From Muribaculaceae bacterium (GTDB lineage: Bacteria; Bacteroidota; Bacteroidia; Bacteroidales; Muribaculaceae), in contig JAIDXM010000103.1 of assembly GCA_029058745.1 (NCBI GenBank), forward strand, positions 1 to 64,000: a stretch of DNA of 64,000 bases, read 5' to 3'. Positions 63,265 through 64,000 of this stretch are shown piece after piece (position 1 is the stretch's first letter; every line of letters starts with the position of its first letter). The notes beneath the pieces are model-generated. The model was not told the DNA's origin. It ran no database searches and worked only from the letters and a program-made list of their open reading frames with translations. The translations under genes and the position numbers were made by a program.

Positions 63265-64000
63265 TCAACGGTAATCCGTTTCTATAAAATCTCCTCCTTT
63301 CGACACCTTTGACAAGGTTTCAGGTGATACCTTGACCTTTATTCCCTTAGAGTTAAGATGCCCCATAGGATTGTCGAGAATAGCCCTCTTCTCCCTTAAT
63401 ATTTCCTTCCGGTCACGTTTCTCATAAGTGTCGGCTCTATATACACCGGTTATTACCTTATCGGATTTTTCAATTCCGTCAGCAACGTAACCATGGCCAC
63501 CTTCGCCTGTTCCGACCTCAAGAACCAACCCCGGAAGACCGTGGAATTTCCAAGGTCCATCCTGAATCGGGATGTCTGGAGTGAACCATGCAGTCCAATG
63601 ACGGCCATGATAATCAGTATCCGCCTGGATGCACTCGTAGCCGAGTATGGTTTTGGTGCTGTCTCCGATTTCCCAAACCATTTCCGAGTAAGGTTCCGTG
63701 TAATATACAGGCTCGTCAGTGCCAATCATATCATAGACAGTGATGGTGGAATCAGCCGCTGACTTCACTACGTATAACGTCTCCTTCTTCCGGGGCAGTT
63801 TGTTCACGTCTATCGAGCCTTGCGCAAGCATTGCCTGCAAAGCCGCCTCCTGCGTTTTTTTGAAGTTTGCGAGCCCTTCGGGAGTCGATGTCAACGAATC
63901 AATCTCTTCGGAACGTGGATTAAAGAATTTTGACTGTCCCGCATTTGCAAGAAGATGATATTTGTTGCCTCTCTCTACTCCGTTTTCATAGAAGGAGATT
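63265..64000 (-). CDS. GLPGLI family protein, cut by the window edge
   Basis: The minus-strand frame is open from the stop at 63265 to the end of the window and reads FYENGVERGNKYHLLANAGQ near the edge, so the true start lies outside. The motif DGPWKFHGLPGLVLEV gives the family its name, and YECIQADTDYHGRHWTAWFT precedes it as usual. An internal TTG at 63892-63894 is not the real start. GLPGLI proteins are secreted, of unknown function, and common next to TonB receptors in Bacteroidetes. It is convergent with the GH43 gene. Confidence 0.88.
   Translation of the reverse strand, partial: ISFYENGVERGNKYHLLANAGQSKFFNPRSEEIDSLTSTPEGLANFKKTQEAALQAMLAQGSIDVNKLPRKKETLYVVKSAADSTITVYDMIGTDEPVYYTEPYSEMVWEIGDSTKTILGYECIQADTDYHGRHWTAWFTPDIPIQDGPWKFHGLPGLVLEVGTGEGGHGYVADGIEKSDKVITGVYRADTYEKRDRKEILREKRAILDNPMGHLNSKGIKVKVSPETLSKVSKGGDFIETDYR

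Overview
The window reads as a chromosomal segment of a gut Bacteroidales bacterium. The evidence is two SusC/SusD-type glycan uptake loci (PULs) with hybrid two-component regulators, several TonB-dependent beta-barrel receptors, GLPGLI and TIGR02757 family genes, and promoters of the Bacteroidetes type with a -7 element TAnnTTTG (mostly TAACTTTG, 20-100 bp before genes). A moderately GC-rich genus such as Muribaculaceae/Duncaniella is plausible, but this is inference from style and not from a marker gene. No rRNA, tRNA or CRISPR array was seen.

Layout. 1-5.3 kb: a broken acyltransferase-like 3' end, a TonB-dependent receptor with a small beta-barrel protein, a hairpin-rich intergenic region, a toxin-first HigBA-like pair, and a recombination scar joining the 5' end of a serine recombinase to a truncated unknown gene. 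5.3-12.5 kb: a second receptor, a Gly/Pro-rich secreted protein, a secreted protein with a duplicated 90-residue unit, a LytTR regulator overlapping a membrane-anchored NAGPA-like protein, an orphan FecE-type ATPase, and a gene-poor stretch with a REP-like element. 12.5-28.4 kb: a complete fructan (levan/inulin type) utilisation locus laid out like the B. thetaiotaomicron BT1754-BT1765 locus: LamG-GH32 variant, DUF4960 surface lipoprotein, SusD, SusC, a fructose-type hybrid sensor with a periplasmic binding domain, GH32, FHS sugar permease and fructokinase. 28.5-35.4 kb: an Rpn-type nuclease with a 12-bp repeat array and a five-gene MacAB/TolC-type efflux operon behind a palindromic operator. 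35.9-41.6 kb: housekeeping and small lipoprotein genes (glyS, lemA, FKBP-type isomerase, TIGR02757, GHL10). 41.9-63.2 kb: a second carbohydrate region with a GH43, an alkaline phosphatase, a 1415-residue GH27-GH78 fusion, an IS5-type transposase remnant, a Reg_prop/Y_Y_Y hybrid sensor, SusC, SusD, a GH115-SGNH fusion and a GH43 resembling exo-beta-1,3-galactanases. The right edge cuts a GLPGLI gene.

How the genes work together. In the fructan locus, surface proteins (LamG-GH32, DUF4960 protein, SusCD) would capture and import fructan, GH32 would release fructose, the sensor would bind fructose in the periplasm, and permease plus kinase would bring it into glycolysis. A TTGCACTGT motif occurs three times between the sensor and the GH32 operon and is a good candidate operator. 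In the second locus the enzyme set (rhamnosidase, alpha-galactosidase, glucuronidase, esterase, GH43) fits a decorated plant polysaccharide such as glucuronidated type II arabinogalactan or pectin side chains. Three direct copies of GAAAGAATCSGTC before its susC are candidate sensor-binding sites.

The least explained pieces are the LytTR/NAGPA-like pair, the LamG-GH32 with a changed nucleophile motif, the GH27-GH78 and GH115-SGNH fusions, the paired hairpins before the toxin-antitoxin genes, and the 23-30-bp perfect palindromes at three convergent gene ends.
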